Shown piece after piece: positions 1 through 8,848 of a DNA stretch of 64,000 nucleotides. The notes under the pieces were generated by a model, which had not been told where the DNA came from, ran no database searches, and was given only the letters and a program-made list of their open reading frames with translations. Origin of the DNA: Massilia endophytica. GTDB lineage: Bacteria > Pseudomonadota > Gammaproteobacteria > Burkholderiales > Burkholderiaceae_D. Every line of letters starts with the position of its first letter. Within the stretch, counting starts at the first letter, position 1. The translations under genes and the position numbers were made by a program. The stretch is from NCBI RefSeq assembly GCF_021165955.1, contig NZ_CP088952.1, forward strand, positions 2,170,001 through 2,234,000, read 5' to 3'.

Positions 1-232
1 CCAGGCCCAGGATGATGTACATGATGCCGATCTTCTTGTGGTCGATGGAGCAGATCCAGTCGCGCCACAGGTGGCCCCACAGCTTGAATTTGGTGATGGC
101 GCCCAGCACGGCCAGGCCGCCGATCATCACGGCGATAAAGGTATAGAGCAGGATCGGTTCATGGAAAGGAATCGCTTCCCAGCCAAGGCGGCCGAACAGC
201 AGGCTCGTGGAAGTTTCGGTTGGCTCGTGCAT
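1..232 (-). CDS. cyoB: Cytochrome o ubiquinol oxidase subunit I, N-terminal part (runs off window)
   Basis: Only the first 77 residues are in the window. They read MHEPTETSTSLLFGRLGWEA, then a first hydrophobic segment and the cluster WRDWICSIDHKKIGIMYIIL, which is the conserved start of haem-copper oxidase subunit I of the bo3 type. The protein is the catalytic subunit that oxidises ubiquinol, reduces O2 and pumps protons in the inner membrane; haem and copper ligands lie beyond the window edge. The ATG follows the cyoA stop by one base, so the two are translated from one message in the usual cyoAB order. Remaining cyo genes should follow outside the window. Confidence 0.93.
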   Translation of the reverse strand, partial: MHEPTETSTSLLFGRLGWEAIPFHEPILLYTFIAVMIGGLAVLGAITKFKLWGHLWRDWICSIDHKKIGIMYIILGL

Positions 233-233
233 A

Positions 234-1277
234 TTACTTCTTCGTTGAAATGGTGGGCTGCGCGGCGGCCTGGCCTTCGGCAGGCGTCACGCACACTTCG
301 GCATCCAGCTTCGCCAGATTGGTTTCGCCAGCCTTGGCCTGCTGCGCCTTGGCGGCGGCGTCGATGGACACGCGGCGCATGTCATGGTGCATCTGCTCGC
401 TCATGCAGACGGAGCCCGGCGTGACGCAGCGGTTCACGATGGCGTCGTACAGGTCATGGTCCACGTCCGCGTAGCGGCGCACGGGTTCGCGCTCGCTCGG
501 CTTCTCCAGCTGCATATAGGCCGCGCGGGTCAGCGCGCTGCCGGCAGCCTTGGTTTTTGCCACGTACTCGTCGAAGTCCTGCTGGGTCACGCCGTGGTAC
601 TTGAAGCGCATGTGCGAGAAGCCCGCGCCGCTGTAGTTGGACGAGAAGCCGTCGTACACGCCAACCTTGTTCATCACCGCGTTCAGCTGGGTTTCCATGC
701 CCGGCATCGCGTAGATCATCCCGGCCAGCGAAGGAATATAGAAAGCGTTCATCACGGTCGACGCCGAGATCTTGAACTTGATCGGGCGGTCGATGGGGGT
801 CACCAGCTCGTTGACGGTGGCGATGCCCTGCTCCGGATAGATGAAGAGCCATTTCCAGTCCAGCGCCACCACTTCCACGATCATGGGCGCGGTGCCCGCG
901 GCGACGGGACGGTTCTCGTCCAGGCGCTGGAGGGGACGGTAGGGATCGAGCAGGTGGGTGCTGATCCAGGTGATCGCACCGAGCACGATAATCAGCAGCA
1001 GGGGCACGCCCCAGATCACCAGTTCCAGCTTGGTGGAATGGTCCCAGTCCGGATCGTACTTGGCGGCGGTGTTATTTTTACGATAACGCCAGGCGAAGAG
1101 CAGCGTCAGGATAATGACCGGGACAACGATAAGCAGCATCAGGAGGGTGGCCACGATGACCAGGTGCGCCTGCTGCTGGGCGATATCGCCCGCCGGATTG
1201 AGCACCACGGTGTTGCAGCCTGCCAGCAGCACCAGTGGAAGAAGCAACAGTCCGCGCCAATGTTTCATATATTTCAT
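234..1277 (-). CDS. cyoA: Cytochrome o ubiquinol oxidase subunit II
   Basis: This 347-residue protein has a lipoprotein signal peptide with lipobox LAGC (Cys about residue 21), two transmembrane segments (about 40-65 and 85-110) and a periplasmic cupredoxin-like domain. The stretch DWKWLFIYPEQGIATVNEL is characteristic of quinol oxidase subunit II, which lacks the CuA centre of cytochrome c oxidases. It is the first gene of the cyo operon and divergent from the MFS gene. A second in-frame ATG three codons in is an alternative start; neither has a strong ribosome binding site. Confidence 0.95.
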   Translation of the reverse strand: MKYMKHWRGLLLLPLVLLAGCNTVVLNPAGDIAQQQAHLVIVATLLMLLIVVPVIILTLLFAWRYRKNNTAAKYDPDWDHSTKLELVIWGVPLLLIIVLGAITWISTHLLDPYRPLQRLDENRPVAAGTAPMIVEVVALDWKWLFIYPEQGIATVNELVTPIDRPIKFKISASTVMNAFYIPSLAGMIYAMPGMETQLNAVMNKVGVYDGFSSNYSGAGFSHMRFKYHGVTQQDFDEYVAKTKAAGSALTRAAYMQLEKPSEREPVRRYADVDHDLYDAIVNRCVTPGSVCMSEQMHHDMRRVSIDAAAKAQQAKAGETNLAKLDAEVCVTPAEGQAAAQPTISTKK

Positions 1278-1402
1278 GCAGTAAGTGCGCTACAGAGGGT
1301 GGAGATCGTGCTACTGTACCGGGACGGGCTTCTTTGCGGAATTGGACACATTGTCCCAGGCCGCGGGACCCGTGGAATAACGACTTAAAGAGAGACAGAA
1401 AC

Positions 1403-2752
1403 ATGGCCACACCGACTTCCATTGGCGGCGACATGAGCGCCGATTATCAGCCAAGTCCAACCAGCCAGGGCGCACGCAACGTCAACGCCCGCGATGGCCA
1501 GATCGCCCCCGGCGAGATCGCAGTAGGCGTCGTGATCGGGCGCGCTTCCGAGTACTTCGACTTCTTTGTATACGCCATCGCCTCCGTGCTGGTGTTCCCC
1601 TCCATCTTCTTCCCCTTCCAGGACAGGCTGGATGGAACGCTGTATTCCTTTGCCATTTTTGCACTGGCATTTATTGCAAGGCCTTTCGGCACCGTGACCC
1701 TGATGGCGATCCAGAAGCGCTTCGGGCGCGAGGCCAAGCTCACCATCGCCCTCTTCCTGCTGGGCGGCTCCACCGTTGGCATGGCCTTCCTGCCGACGTA
1801 CGCGGAACTGGGCGCGGCCTCCATCGTCTTCCTCTCGCTGCTGCGCATCGGCCAGGGCATTGCGCTGGGCGGATCGTGGGACGGCCTGCCTTCCCTGCTC
1901 GCGCTGAACGCCCCGCAGCAGAAGCGCGGCTGGTACGCGATGCTCGGCCAATTGGGCGCGCCGGTGGGCTTCATCGTGGCCGCGGGCCTCTTCGCCTATA
2001 TGCTCTCCGCCCTCTCGACGCTGGACTTCCTGGACTGGGGCTGGCGCTATCCCTTCTTCGTCGCCTTCGCCATCAACGTAGTGGCGCTGTTCGCGCGCCT
2101 GCGCCTCGTGTCCACGCCCGAGTATTCGCGCCTGCTGGACGAGCGCGAACTGGAGCCCACCAATCCGGTGGAGCTCACGCGCAGCCAGGGCCGCAATGTG
2201 CTGATCGGCGCACTCGCCGCACTGGCCAGCTACGCCCTCTTCCACGTGGTCACGGTGTTCCCGCTGTCCTGGGTCACGCTCTACTCCACGCGCTCGATCG
2301 AAGAATTCCTGTGGCTCGAAGTGGGAGGCGCCGTGCTGGCGATTGGCGCCATCGTGCTCTCCGGCCTCGTGGCGGACCGGTACGGCCGCCGCCGCACGCT
2401 TGGTTCGCTGGCCATCATGATCGCAGTGTTCAGCGGCTTCGTGCCCACGCTGATGGAAGGCGGTGAACTGGGCCAGAACATCTTCATCCTCATCGGCTTC
2501 TGCCTGCTGGGCCTTTCCTACGGCCAGGCGGCAGGCGCGGTGACGGCCAACTTCCAGGCCAAGTACCGCTACACCGGTGCGGCCCTGACTTCGGACCTGG
2601 CCTGGCTCGTGGGCGCCGCCTTCGCGCCGCTGGTGGCGCTGGGCCTGTCCGCCCACTTCGGCCTGGGCTATGTGAGCCTCTACCTGCTCTCGGGCGCCGT
2701 GGGTTCCCTGGCCGCGCTCAGCCTCAACCGCGCGCTGGAGATCCGCGACTAG
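1403..2752 (+). CDS. MFS transporter (metabolite:H+ symporter type)
   Basis: The 449-residue product has about twelve hydrophobic segments. FVYAIASVLVFPSIFFP near the N-terminus, the loop ARPFGTVTLMAIQKRFGR, and the second-half repeat VADRYGRRRTLG are the signature of the MHS/sugar-porter branch of the major facilitator superfamily (ProP, KgtP, ShiA relatives). The substrate cannot be read from sequence; organic acids, osmolytes or aromatic acids are all transported by relatives. I chose the ATG preceded by AAAGAGAG; an open frame continues upstream to 1235 but lacks transporter-like sequence. A hairpin just downstream probably ends the transcript. Confidence 0.85.
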   Translation: MATPTSIGGDMSADYQPSPTSQGARNVNARDGQIAPGEIAVGVVIGRASEYFDFFVYAIASVLVFPSIFFPFQDRLDGTLYSFAIFALAFIARPFGTVTLMAIQKRFGREAKLTIALFLLGGSTVGMAFLPTYAELGAASIVFLSLLRIGQGIALGGSWDGLPSLLALNAPQQKRGWYAMLGQLGAPVGFIVAAGLFAYMLSALSTLDFLDWGWRYPFFVAFAINVVALFARLRLVSTPEYSRLLDERELEPTNPVELTRSQGRNVLIGALAALASYALFHVVTVFPLSWVTLYSTRSIEEFLWLEVGGAVLAIGAIVLSGLVADRYGRRRTLGSLAIMIAVFSGFVPTLMEGGELGQNIFILIGFCLLGLSYGQAAGAVTANFQAKYRYTGAALTSDLAWLVGAAFAPLVALGLSAHFGLGYVSLYLLSGAVGSLAALSLNRALEIRD

Positions 2753-2780
2753 GATTTCAGTCATGCGCTGACAGAAAATT

Positions 2781-2810
2781 GCGCCGCGTTCCTACGCGGC
2801 GCAGTTGTTT
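2781..2810 (+). terminator. Rho-independent terminator candidate after MFS gene
   Basis: An 8-bp perfect GC stem (GCGCCGCG / CGCGGCGC) with a 6-nt loop is followed by AGTTGTTTC, and AAAATT precedes it, so it could work in either direction. It sits 29 bases after the MFS stop. Confidence 0.55.
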
Positions 2811-2849
2811 CAGCGGCTAACATGAACGCTCAAGAAAAGGAGAGCGACC

Positions 2850-3440
2850 ATGTTTTCTCTGAACAAGTTGAGCCCGTCCATTACGGACATGATCCGCTTC
2901 GACCATTCCCACGTGCTGGTCACCTTCCACCAGTACACCGCCACTTCCCGCCCCAAGGTGAAGAAAGCCCTGGCCGAAACCATCTGCACGGCGCTGGAAA
3001 TCCACGCCACGCTGGAGGAAGAAGTCTTCTACCCCGTGATCCGCAACCTCAACGGGCAGGAGCCGACGATCCAGAAATCCGTTCCCGAGCACAACGAAAT
3101 GCGCCGCGTCATCGCCGAGCTGCGCGCGGCCGATCCCACGACCCGGCGCCACGACGAGCTCATCAACGAGCTCATGCGCGACGTGATGCACCACGTGGCC
3201 GATGAAGAGACGGTGCTGCTGCCCGAAGCCGAGCGCATGCTGGGCAAGGACCGGCTCGACGAGCTGGGCGCCGAGATGACGCGCCGCCGCATGCAGCTGG
3301 TGGCGCCGAAGGCCGGGTCGATTGCGAAGAACACGGCAGTGGGCTTCTCCGGCAGCACGGCAGCAGTGGTGGCAGGCTTGGCCGGGGTCGTCGTGGCCGC
3401 CAAGCTCTTCTCCCGCCGCCCCGCCGCCGCCTCCGCCTGA
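2850..3440 (+). CDS. Hemerythrin (HHE) domain protein with C-terminal hydrophobic segment
   Basis: The 196-residue protein carries the HHE pattern of a di-iron four-helix bundle: FDHSHVL (about residue 17), HATLEEEVFYPVI (about 50), EHNEMRRVI (about 77) and MHHVADEETVLLPE (about 112). Such domains bind O2, NO or iron and often act in oxidative or nitrosative stress. A hydrophobic stretch (about 170-190) followed by positive residues could anchor it in the membrane, which is less usual. The start is supported by AAAGGAGAG a few bases upstream. It precedes the CPA2 antiporter by 70 bases on the same strand. Confidence 0.85.
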   Translation: MFSLNKLSPSITDMIRFDHSHVLVTFHQYTATSRPKVKKALAETICTALEIHATLEEEVFYPVIRNLNGQEPTIQKSVPEHNEMRRVIAELRAADPTTRRHDELINELMRDVMHHVADEETVLLPEAERMLGKDRLDELGAEMTRRRMQLVAPKAGSIAKNTAVGFSGSTAAVVAGLAGVVVAAKLFSRRPAAASA

Positions 3441-3510
3441 TACGGCCAGGCCCGCCGGGGGGCACCGCTGTGATATCGTCCTGCCATCGACATCGACTGG
3501 ACAATAACGA

Positions 3511-5259
3511 GTGGAAGCCCATAGCGCCGTGCCCCATCTGCGGGAAATCCTGATCTTTCTGCTGATGGCGGGCGTGCTCGTGCCGCTGCTGCAGCGCTTC
3601 CGCATCAACCAGGTGCTGGGCTTTCTCGCGGCCGGTCTTGCGGTGGGCCCCAACGGGCTGGTGCTGCTGGCGGACCAGTTTCCCTGGCTCGCCTATGTAA
3701 CCATCGGCAGCCGCGACAGCGTGGCGGCCATCGGCGAACTGGGCATCCTGTTCATGATGTTCATGATCGGCCTGGAGCTCTCGCCCGCCCGCCTCTGGTC
3801 CTGGCGCCGCTGGGTGTTCGGGGCGGGCCTGGCCCAGCTCGGCGTGACCGCAGCCTTCCTCGGCGCCCTCGCCTATCTTTTCGGCAACCCTACAGGCGCC
3901 GCGCTGGTCGTGGGCCTCACCCTGGCCCTGTCGTCCACCGCCATCGTCATGCAGTTGCTGAGCAACCGGCACGAGCTGGGCTCCACCCTGGGCAAGGCGA
4001 GCTTCTCCATCCTCATGATGCAGGACCTGGCCGTTGTGCCCCTGCTGATCATGCTGCCGCTGCTCGGCCACGGCGCGGGCCTGGGCATCTTTGCCGCCAT
4101 CGGTCTTGCCTTGCTCAAGGGCGCCATCACCATCCTCGCGCTGTATTTCCTCGGCGGGCGGCTTGTGCCGCCGCTGTATGCGCGGCTGGCCACCCGCCAG
4201 CATCCCGAAAGCTTCCTCGCCCTGACCTTGCTGCTGACACTGGGCGTGGCCGGTGTGACCGCCCTCGCAGGCCTGTCCATGGCCCTGGGCGCACTGCTGG
4301 CCGGACTGCTGCTGGCCGATACCGAATACCGCTTCGAGGTGGAAGTGCTGATCGAGCCCTTCAAGGGCCTGCTGATGGGGCTGTTCTTCGTATCCGTCGG
4401 CATGCAGGTGGACCTGCGCGAGATTCTGCTCAATCCGCTATGGCTGCCGCTGTCGGTGCTCGGCCTGCTGCTGATCAAGGCTGCCGTGGCGATGGGCATT
4501 CTGCGCGCAGGGGGCATGTCCTGGGGGCGCTCCATCGAAGGCGGCGTCCTGCTCGGCCAGGGCGGCGAGTTCGCGTTCATCGTCCTCGGCTATGCAGTCG
4601 CCACGGGCGTGCTGGAAGCGCCCGTCAGCCAGTTCATGGTGACGGTGGTCAGCCTGAGCATGTTCCTCTCGCCCGCCGTGGCCCGCCTCGGCACCCTCGG
4701 CGGCAAATGGGTGGACCAGCGCATGCCGCGCCCGAGCGAGCCGCCTGCCGCGCTGCCGCCTTCCGGCATGACGGAACACGTGGTGATCGCAGGCTATGGC
4801 AGGATCGGGCAGCTGATCGGCAAGGTACTCTCGCAGCAGGGCATTCCCTTCGTCGCCCTGGAGCAGGACTACCAGCTGGTGGGCACCCTGGCCAAGGCCG
4901 GGCATCCCGTGTATTCGGGCGACGCGTCCATGCCTGAATTGCTCGCGGTGGTGAACGCGCGGCATGCCGCCGCCGTGGTGCTGACGATGGACAATCCGCC
5001 GTCCGCCGTGCATGCCGCCCAGCGCATCCGCCAGATCTGCCCCGGCGTGCCCGTCTTTGCGCGCGCCCGCGACCCGCGCCATGCGGTGATGCTGAAAACG
5101 GCAGGCGCCCGCCAGGTCATTCCCGAAACCTTCGAGACAGGCCTGCAGCTGGCCGCCTTCGTGCTGGAAGCGTCGGGCGTGCCGGACAGCGCCGCGCAGG
5201 ACCTGGTCGAGGCCCAGCGCGACGAGCTGATTGCCGCCTTCGAGCAGAAGGCTTCCTAG
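3511..5259 (+). CDS. Monovalent cation:proton antiporter-2 (CPA2) family protein with RCK domain
   Basis: The 582-residue protein has a long N-terminal membrane domain (about 12-13 helices; VLGFLAAGLAVGPNGLV, ALSSTAIVMQLL and FFVSVGMQVDL are typical of KefB/KefC/YbaL) followed by a cytoplasmic RCK/TrkA-N domain from about residue 425, whose Rossmann loop reads VVIAGYGRIGQLIGKVL. It should exchange K+ or Na+ for H+ with nucleotide-dependent gating. No second RCK-C domain is apparent. Translation starts at GTG with only a weak ribosome binding site. The stop overlaps by four bases the 3' end of the convergent next gene. Confidence 0.88.
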   Translation: MEAHSAVPHLREILIFLLMAGVLVPLLQRFRINQVLGFLAAGLAVGPNGLVLLADQFPWLAYVTIGSRDSVAAIGELGILFMMFMIGLELSPARLWSWRRWVFGAGLAQLGVTAAFLGALAYLFGNPTGAALVVGLTLALSSTAIVMQLLSNRHELGSTLGKASFSILMMQDLAVVPLLIMLPLLGHGAGLGIFAAIGLALLKGAITILALYFLGGRLVPPLYARLATRQHPESFLALTLLLTLGVAGVTALAGLSMALGALLAGLLLADTEYRFEVEVLIEPFKGLLMGLFFVSVGMQVDLREILLNPLWLPLSVLGLLLIKAAVAMGILRAGGMSWGRSIEGGVLLGQGGEFAFIVLGYAVATGVLEAPVSQFMVTVVSLSMFLSPAVARLGTLGGKWVDQRMPRPSEPPAALPPSGMTEHVVIAGYGRIGQLIGKVLSQQGIPFVALEQDYQLVGTLAKAGHPVYSGDASMPELLAVVNARHAAAVVLTMDNPPSAVHAAQRIRQICPGVPVFARARDPRHAVMLKTAGARQVIPETFETGLQLAAFVLEASGVPDSAAQDLVEAQRDELIAAFEQKAS

Positions 5260-5954
5260 TCCATCTGCCCGTCCTGGTAGTACTTGCAGGACGGCGCCCT
5301 GCGCGCCGCTCCGGCGCACACGGCGCGCCTGCACTCCACGGCGCCCGGCACGCCCGGCCGCGGGCAGCGGCTGAACAGGTTGCTGTTATAGGATTCGGTG
5401 GCGGCCGCAGGCGCTTCCCTGCGCTGCACCGCCGGCGTGGCACGCCGCCGCTCGGGACGGCTCTCCATGTCGGCGCCCGATTCCGCGTCCACGCTGCCGC
5501 CGCTGCTTTCCGCAATATCCGCATCGTCGCCGCTCCAGCCGCTGCTGTCGTAAGCGGCCGCTGGCTTGCTGGCGGCGGTCGCCTCGGCCGGAACCGCATC
5601 CTTGGCCGGCGGTTGCGCTCCCGCCAGCGCAACGGCCAGCGGAGGAACAGTGGCAGCAGGAGGGGCGGCGGCTGGAGGGGTCTTCGCGGGCGCATGGGCC
5701 GAAGGCGCCGGTGCTGCTGCCGCGGCAGGAGCGGCGGACTGCGCCGCCGGGGGTTTGACTGCGGGCGGCCCCTGCCGCGCCACCACCCGCTCCACCCGCT
5801 CGATCTGGCGGCTGGTGGCAATGGACCTCGCCACATGCATGCCCGCCCACACCAGGAAACCGGCAATCGCAATGCCGATCACCCACAGCACGCGCGGCGA
5901 CAGGCCGCTGTAGGGACCGGCAGCCTGATGTGTCGATTCATCATAGGATTCCAT
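5256..5954 (-). CDS. Hypothetical Ala/Pro-rich single-pass membrane protein
   Basis: The start chosen (MESYDESTHQ) gives 232 residues. A single transmembrane helix (WVIGIAIAGFLVWAGMHVA, about 28-46) is followed by a short basic segment, a long low-complexity Ala/Pro region (about 60-130) and a C-terminal part with four cysteines (around RCPRPGVPG, ECRRAVC, PSCKYY). The topology suggests a cytoplasmic N-terminus and a periplasmic flexible spacer ending in a small Cys-containing tip. No family is recognised. It lies 40 bases downstream of the Crp/Fnr-type regulator on the same strand and may share its transcript. Confidence 0.65.
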   Translation of the reverse strand: MESYDESTHQAAGPYSGLSPRVLWVIGIAIAGFLVWAGMHVARSIATSRQIERVERVVARQGPPAVKPPAAQSAAPAAAAAPAPSAHAPAKTPPAAAPPAATVPPLAVALAGAQPPAKDAVPAEATAASKPAAAYDSSGWSGDDADIAESSGGSVDAESGADMESRPERRRATPAVQRREAPAAATESYNSNLFSRCPRPGVPGAVECRRAVCAGAARRAPSCKYYQDGQMD

Positions 5955-5994
5955 TCCCGAAACATACTGCGTTGCGGGAATTCGTGGCGCGGGC

Positions 5995-6780
5995 TTAGTG
6001 GGTCTGCAGCGAGTCCGGGAAGATGGCGCGGGCGGCGAAATAGCCGTGGCCGGCGCTGCGCTCCAGGCCTGCGCGGTCCAGGATATGCACGACGCCACGG
6101 CGGCACTGGATCAGCCCTTCCGCCTGCAGCTTGCCCGCTGCCGCGGTAATGCTCTCGCGGCGCACGCCCAGCAGGTTGGCGATGAGCTCCTGCGTCACCT
6201 TCAGCTGGTCGGACGGCGAGCGGTCCAGGCGCTCCAGCAGCCAGCGCGACAGGCGCTGCTCGATGCTGGCGTGGCGGCTGCTCACGACGTTCTGCGCCAG
6301 CTGGGCGAAGAGTGAGCTGGTATAGCGCATGAGCTGGTGCGCCAGCACGCCGCCTTCGTTGAACATGTCGCGCAGCGTTTCGGTCCTCAGGCGGTAGCCG
6401 TAGCCCGCCGACTGCACCACGGCGGTATTGCTGGCGCGCTCGCCCTTGTACATGGTCACGCCCACCACGCCTTCGTGGCCCACCATGGCGATCTCCGTGG
6501 TCGCCCCTTCTTCCGTCACATACTGGAGCGACACGATGGCATTGGTGGGGAAATAGGTGTACTCGATCTTCTCGCCGAAGTCGTACAGGTGCTTGCCGAC
6601 CGGGAGGGACACCAGTTCCAGGTCGAGGAACAGGCGCTCCAGGTCCTGGCGCGGCAGGGCCCGCAGCAGCTCGTTCTGCTGGGCGCCGATAATGCTCACG
6701 GCGGGCGCCGCCTTGCGCGGCTGGGGCAGCACCGCCCTGGCTGGGCTCGGACGGCTTTCGACGAATTCTGCGTTTTGCAT
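5995..6780 (-). CDS. Crp/Fnr family transcriptional regulator
   Basis: The 261-residue protein has an N-terminal cyclic-nucleotide-binding-like beta-roll (about 35-150, with YFPTNAIVSLQYV and EIAMVGHEGVVGV) and a C-terminal winged helix (about 190-240, TQELIANLLGVRRESITAAA). No FNR-type N-terminal cysteine cluster is present, and the beta-roll lacks a clear cAMP phosphate-binding cassette, so the ligand is unknown. The EIAMVGHEGVVG motif is frequent in a branch of Burkholderiales regulators. The ATG is preceded by AAAGGTGAG at ideal spacing; an open frame continues upstream to 6894 but is not needed. A long inverted repeat upstream (6872-6910) may be an operator. Confidence 0.88.
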   Translation of the reverse strand: MQNAEFVESRPSPARAVLPQPRKAAPAVSIIGAQQNELLRALPRQDLERLFLDLELVSLPVGKHLYDFGEKIEYTYFPTNAIVSLQYVTEEGATTEIAMVGHEGVVGVTMYKGERASNTAVVQSAGYGYRLRTETLRDMFNEGGVLAHQLMRYTSSLFAQLAQNVVSSRHASIEQRLSRWLLERLDRSPSDQLKVTQELIANLLGVRRESITAAAGKLQAEGLIQCRRGVVHILDRAGLERSAGHGYFAARAIFPDSLQTH

Positions 6781-6871
6781 AATGCTCACCTTTGCAATGA
6801 ATTGTTCTTTTGTTAGCCTTACTGTATTGCGTCGGCTTGCACAGCAGTATCGGAGCAGGCCAGCCCCTTGT

Positions 6872-6910
6872 GTAGTACAGGAACATAGCGGCATGTAATC
6901 TCTGTCCTAC
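6872..6910. promoter_or_regulatory. Inverted repeat in the regulator/7001 intergenic region
   Basis: GTAGTACAG and CTGTCCTAC are inverted repeats with one mismatch in nine, separated by 21 bases, lying between the divergent Crp/Fnr-type gene and the small gene at 7001. The spacing is large for one dimer site, so it may be two half-site pairs. No experimental or family evidence ties it to this regulator. Confidence 0.3.
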
Positions 6911-7000
6911 GTGAACTGGCGCACATATAAAGATGGGCAGATCGGAGACAATGGAACTTCCCAAGGGCAAGGTCCTTAAAAACTTTCTCCGAGTCAACCC

Positions 7001-7222
7001 ATGAACGAATTCGCGCAAGTCTCCTACGCTCTGCAACGCCAGAAAGCCGCTGTCGAGCGGACGCTCGCCGCCAGTTCGCCGGAGGAGACCGTTGTCGCCC
7101 TGCGCTGGGCCGACGCCTGGCACCGCCTGGTGCAGGCCCGCCTGGACCGCGCGGAGCTGGCCCACCGCCTGCGCCAGCCGGTACGCTATTTCGACTACAA
7201 GCGCAACCGCCTCCTGCACTGA
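7001..7222 (+). CDS. Small hypothetical protein (73 aa)
   Basis: A charged, helix-prone 73-residue protein with no signal peptide or membrane segment (MNEFAQVSYALQRQKAAVER at the start, VRYFDYKRNRLLH at the end). Codon use fits the neighbouring genes and it fills the space between divergent regulator and permease genes. No clear ribosome binding site is visible. I do not recognise a family. Confidence 0.5.
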   Translation: MNEFAQVSYALQRQKAAVERTLAASSPEETVVALRWADAWHRLVQARLDRAELAHRLRQPVRYFDYKRNRLLH

Positions 7223-7382
7223 TCCCCTGCTGCGTTGGCAGCAAAACTACGATACAAAGCCAGCTGGGCAATAACTGGTCAAAAGCACATGGGCCTGTGC
7301 TAGTATTCGGCAGCCCATGGCGATGCTCACCACAAATGAAGCCATTTCCAGGGCTCGTTATCCCTGGATCAATGGAGACATA

Positions 7383-8780
7383 GTGAGTATTTTCAGAACA
7401 AAAAACCTGGATGACATGGTGGCGGCAGGACGCGCGCCGGGCGGCCTCAAAAAGGTGCTCGGCCCCATGGACCTTATCTTTATGGGTATCGGCGCCATCG
7501 TCGGCACCGGCATTTTCGTGCTGACCGGCACCGGCGCCCTGACGGCCGGCCCCGCCCTCAGCATTTCCTTCGTCATCGCCGCCCTGGCCTGCGCCTTCGC
7601 CGCGCTGTGCTACGCCGAATTCGCCTCCACCGTGCCGGTAGCGGGCTCCATCTACACTTATAGTTACGCCACCCTCGGCGAACTCGTCGCGTGGATGATC
7701 GGCTGGGACCTGATGCTGGAATACGGCCTGGCCACCTCCGCCGTGTCCGTGGGCTGGTCCGGCTACTTCCAGTCCCTGCTCTCCGGCTTTGGCCTCGCCC
7801 TGCCGACCGTGCTCACGGCCGCCCCGGGCGCCGTGCCGGGCGTGGAAACCTGGTTCAACCTGCCTGCCCTGCTCATCATGCTGGTGCTGACGGCCATGCT
7901 CTCCTGGGGCATGCGCGAATCCGCCCGCGTGAACAACATCATGGTGGCGATCAAGATTGCCGTCGTGCTGCTCTTCATCCTGGTGGGCTTCCGCCACGTG
8001 CAGCCCGCCAACTGGCAGCCCTTCATGCCCTTCGGCATCAGCGGCGTGATGAGCGCGGCGGCCCTGGTCTTCTTCGCCTTCATCGGCTTCGACGCCGTGA
8101 CCTCGGCAGCCGAGGAAGTGAAGCGTCCCGAGCGCGACCTGCCTATCGGCATCATCGGCTCCCTGGCCGTATGCGCCATCCTCTACGTGCTCGTGTCCGC
8201 CATCATGACCGGCATCGTGCCCTTCCAGAAATTCCTCGGCGTCGACCACCCCGTGTCGCTGGCCCTGCAATATGCGGGCGAGAACTGGGTGGCGGGCTTT
8301 GTGGACCTGGGCGCCATCCTGGGCATGACCACCGTGATCCTGGTGATGACCTACGGCCAGACCCGCGTCATCTTCGCCATGTCGCGCGACGGCCTGCTGC
8401 CGCGCAAGCTCTCCACCATCCATCCGAAGCACAGCACGCCTTTCTTCGCCACCTGGGTGGTGGGTATCGTGTTCGGCCTGATCGCCGCCATGGTGCCGCT
8501 GAACGTGCTGGCTGAGCTCATCAATATCGGCACCCTGGCCGCCTTCAGCCTGGTGTCCGTGGCCGTGGTCATCCTGCGCAAGAAGCGTCCGGACCTGCAC
8601 CGCGCCTTCCGCTGCCCCGGCGTGCCGGTGGTGCCTGCCCTGGCGGTGGTGTTCTGCGTGGCCCTGATGACCTACCTGAGCAAAACCACCTGGATTGCCT
8701 TCGGTATCTGGCTGTTGATCGGCCTGGTGGTATATTTTGGCTATGCGCGCCACAATTCGGCGCTGAACCAGAAAGCCTGA
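7383..8780 (+). CDS. APC-family amino acid permease
   Basis: The first residues SIFRTKNLDDMVAAG, followed by LGPMDLIFMGIGAIVGTGIF, match the conserved start of the cationic-amino-acid-transporter/YfnA branch of the APC superfamily. About twelve hydrophobic segments follow, with the consensus loop FFAFIGFDAVTSAAEEVKRP (about residue 215-235). It is an inner-membrane amino-acid/proton symporter or exchanger; the substrate is not deducible. I chose the GTG preceded by GGAG at 5-7 bases, giving 465 residues. An upstream ATG at 7317 in the same frame would add 22 residues unlike the family. A perfect 10-bp hairpin follows the stop. Confidence 0.88.
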   Translation: MSIFRTKNLDDMVAAGRAPGGLKKVLGPMDLIFMGIGAIVGTGIFVLTGTGALTAGPALSISFVIAALACAFAALCYAEFASTVPVAGSIYTYSYATLGELVAWMIGWDLMLEYGLATSAVSVGWSGYFQSLLSGFGLALPTVLTAAPGAVPGVETWFNLPALLIMLVLTAMLSWGMRESARVNNIMVAIKIAVVLLFILVGFRHVQPANWQPFMPFGISGVMSAAALVFFAFIGFDAVTSAAEEVKRPERDLPIGIIGSLAVCAILYVLVSAIMTGIVPFQKFLGVDHPVSLALQYAGENWVAGFVDLGAILGMTTVILVMTYGQTRVIFAMSRDGLLPRKLSTIHPKHSTPFFATWVVGIVFGLIAAMVPLNVLAELINIGTLAAFSLVSVAVVILRKKRPDLHRAFRCPGVPVVPALAVVFCVALMTYLSKTTWIAFGIWLLIGLVVYFGYARHNSALNQKA

Positions 8781-8788
8781 TGTACACC

Positions 8789-8812
8789 GCAGGTCCCCTG
8801 CGGGGGACCTGC
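8789..8812 (+). terminator. Hairpin after the amino acid permease
   Basis: A perfect 10-bp stem (GCAGGTCCCC / GGGGACCTGC) with a TGCG tetraloop starts eight bases after the permease stop. No U-tract follows, so it may stabilise or attenuate the mRNA rather than terminate by itself. Confidence 0.4.
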
Positions 8813-8848
8813 TGCCTGGCCCGACAATGTTAACGAGCTTGTCGTTCT

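Noticed and set aside
1235..1402. N-terminal extension of the MFS protein
   Set aside because: The extra 56 residues overlap the cyoA start on the other strand, have no ribosome binding site and no transporter similarity; the ATG at 1403 has a good site.
5603..6149. Plus-strand Arg/Gly-rich frames over the Ala/Pro-rich membrane protein and regulator
   Set aside because: They are antisense to well-supported minus-strand genes and have compositional bias only.
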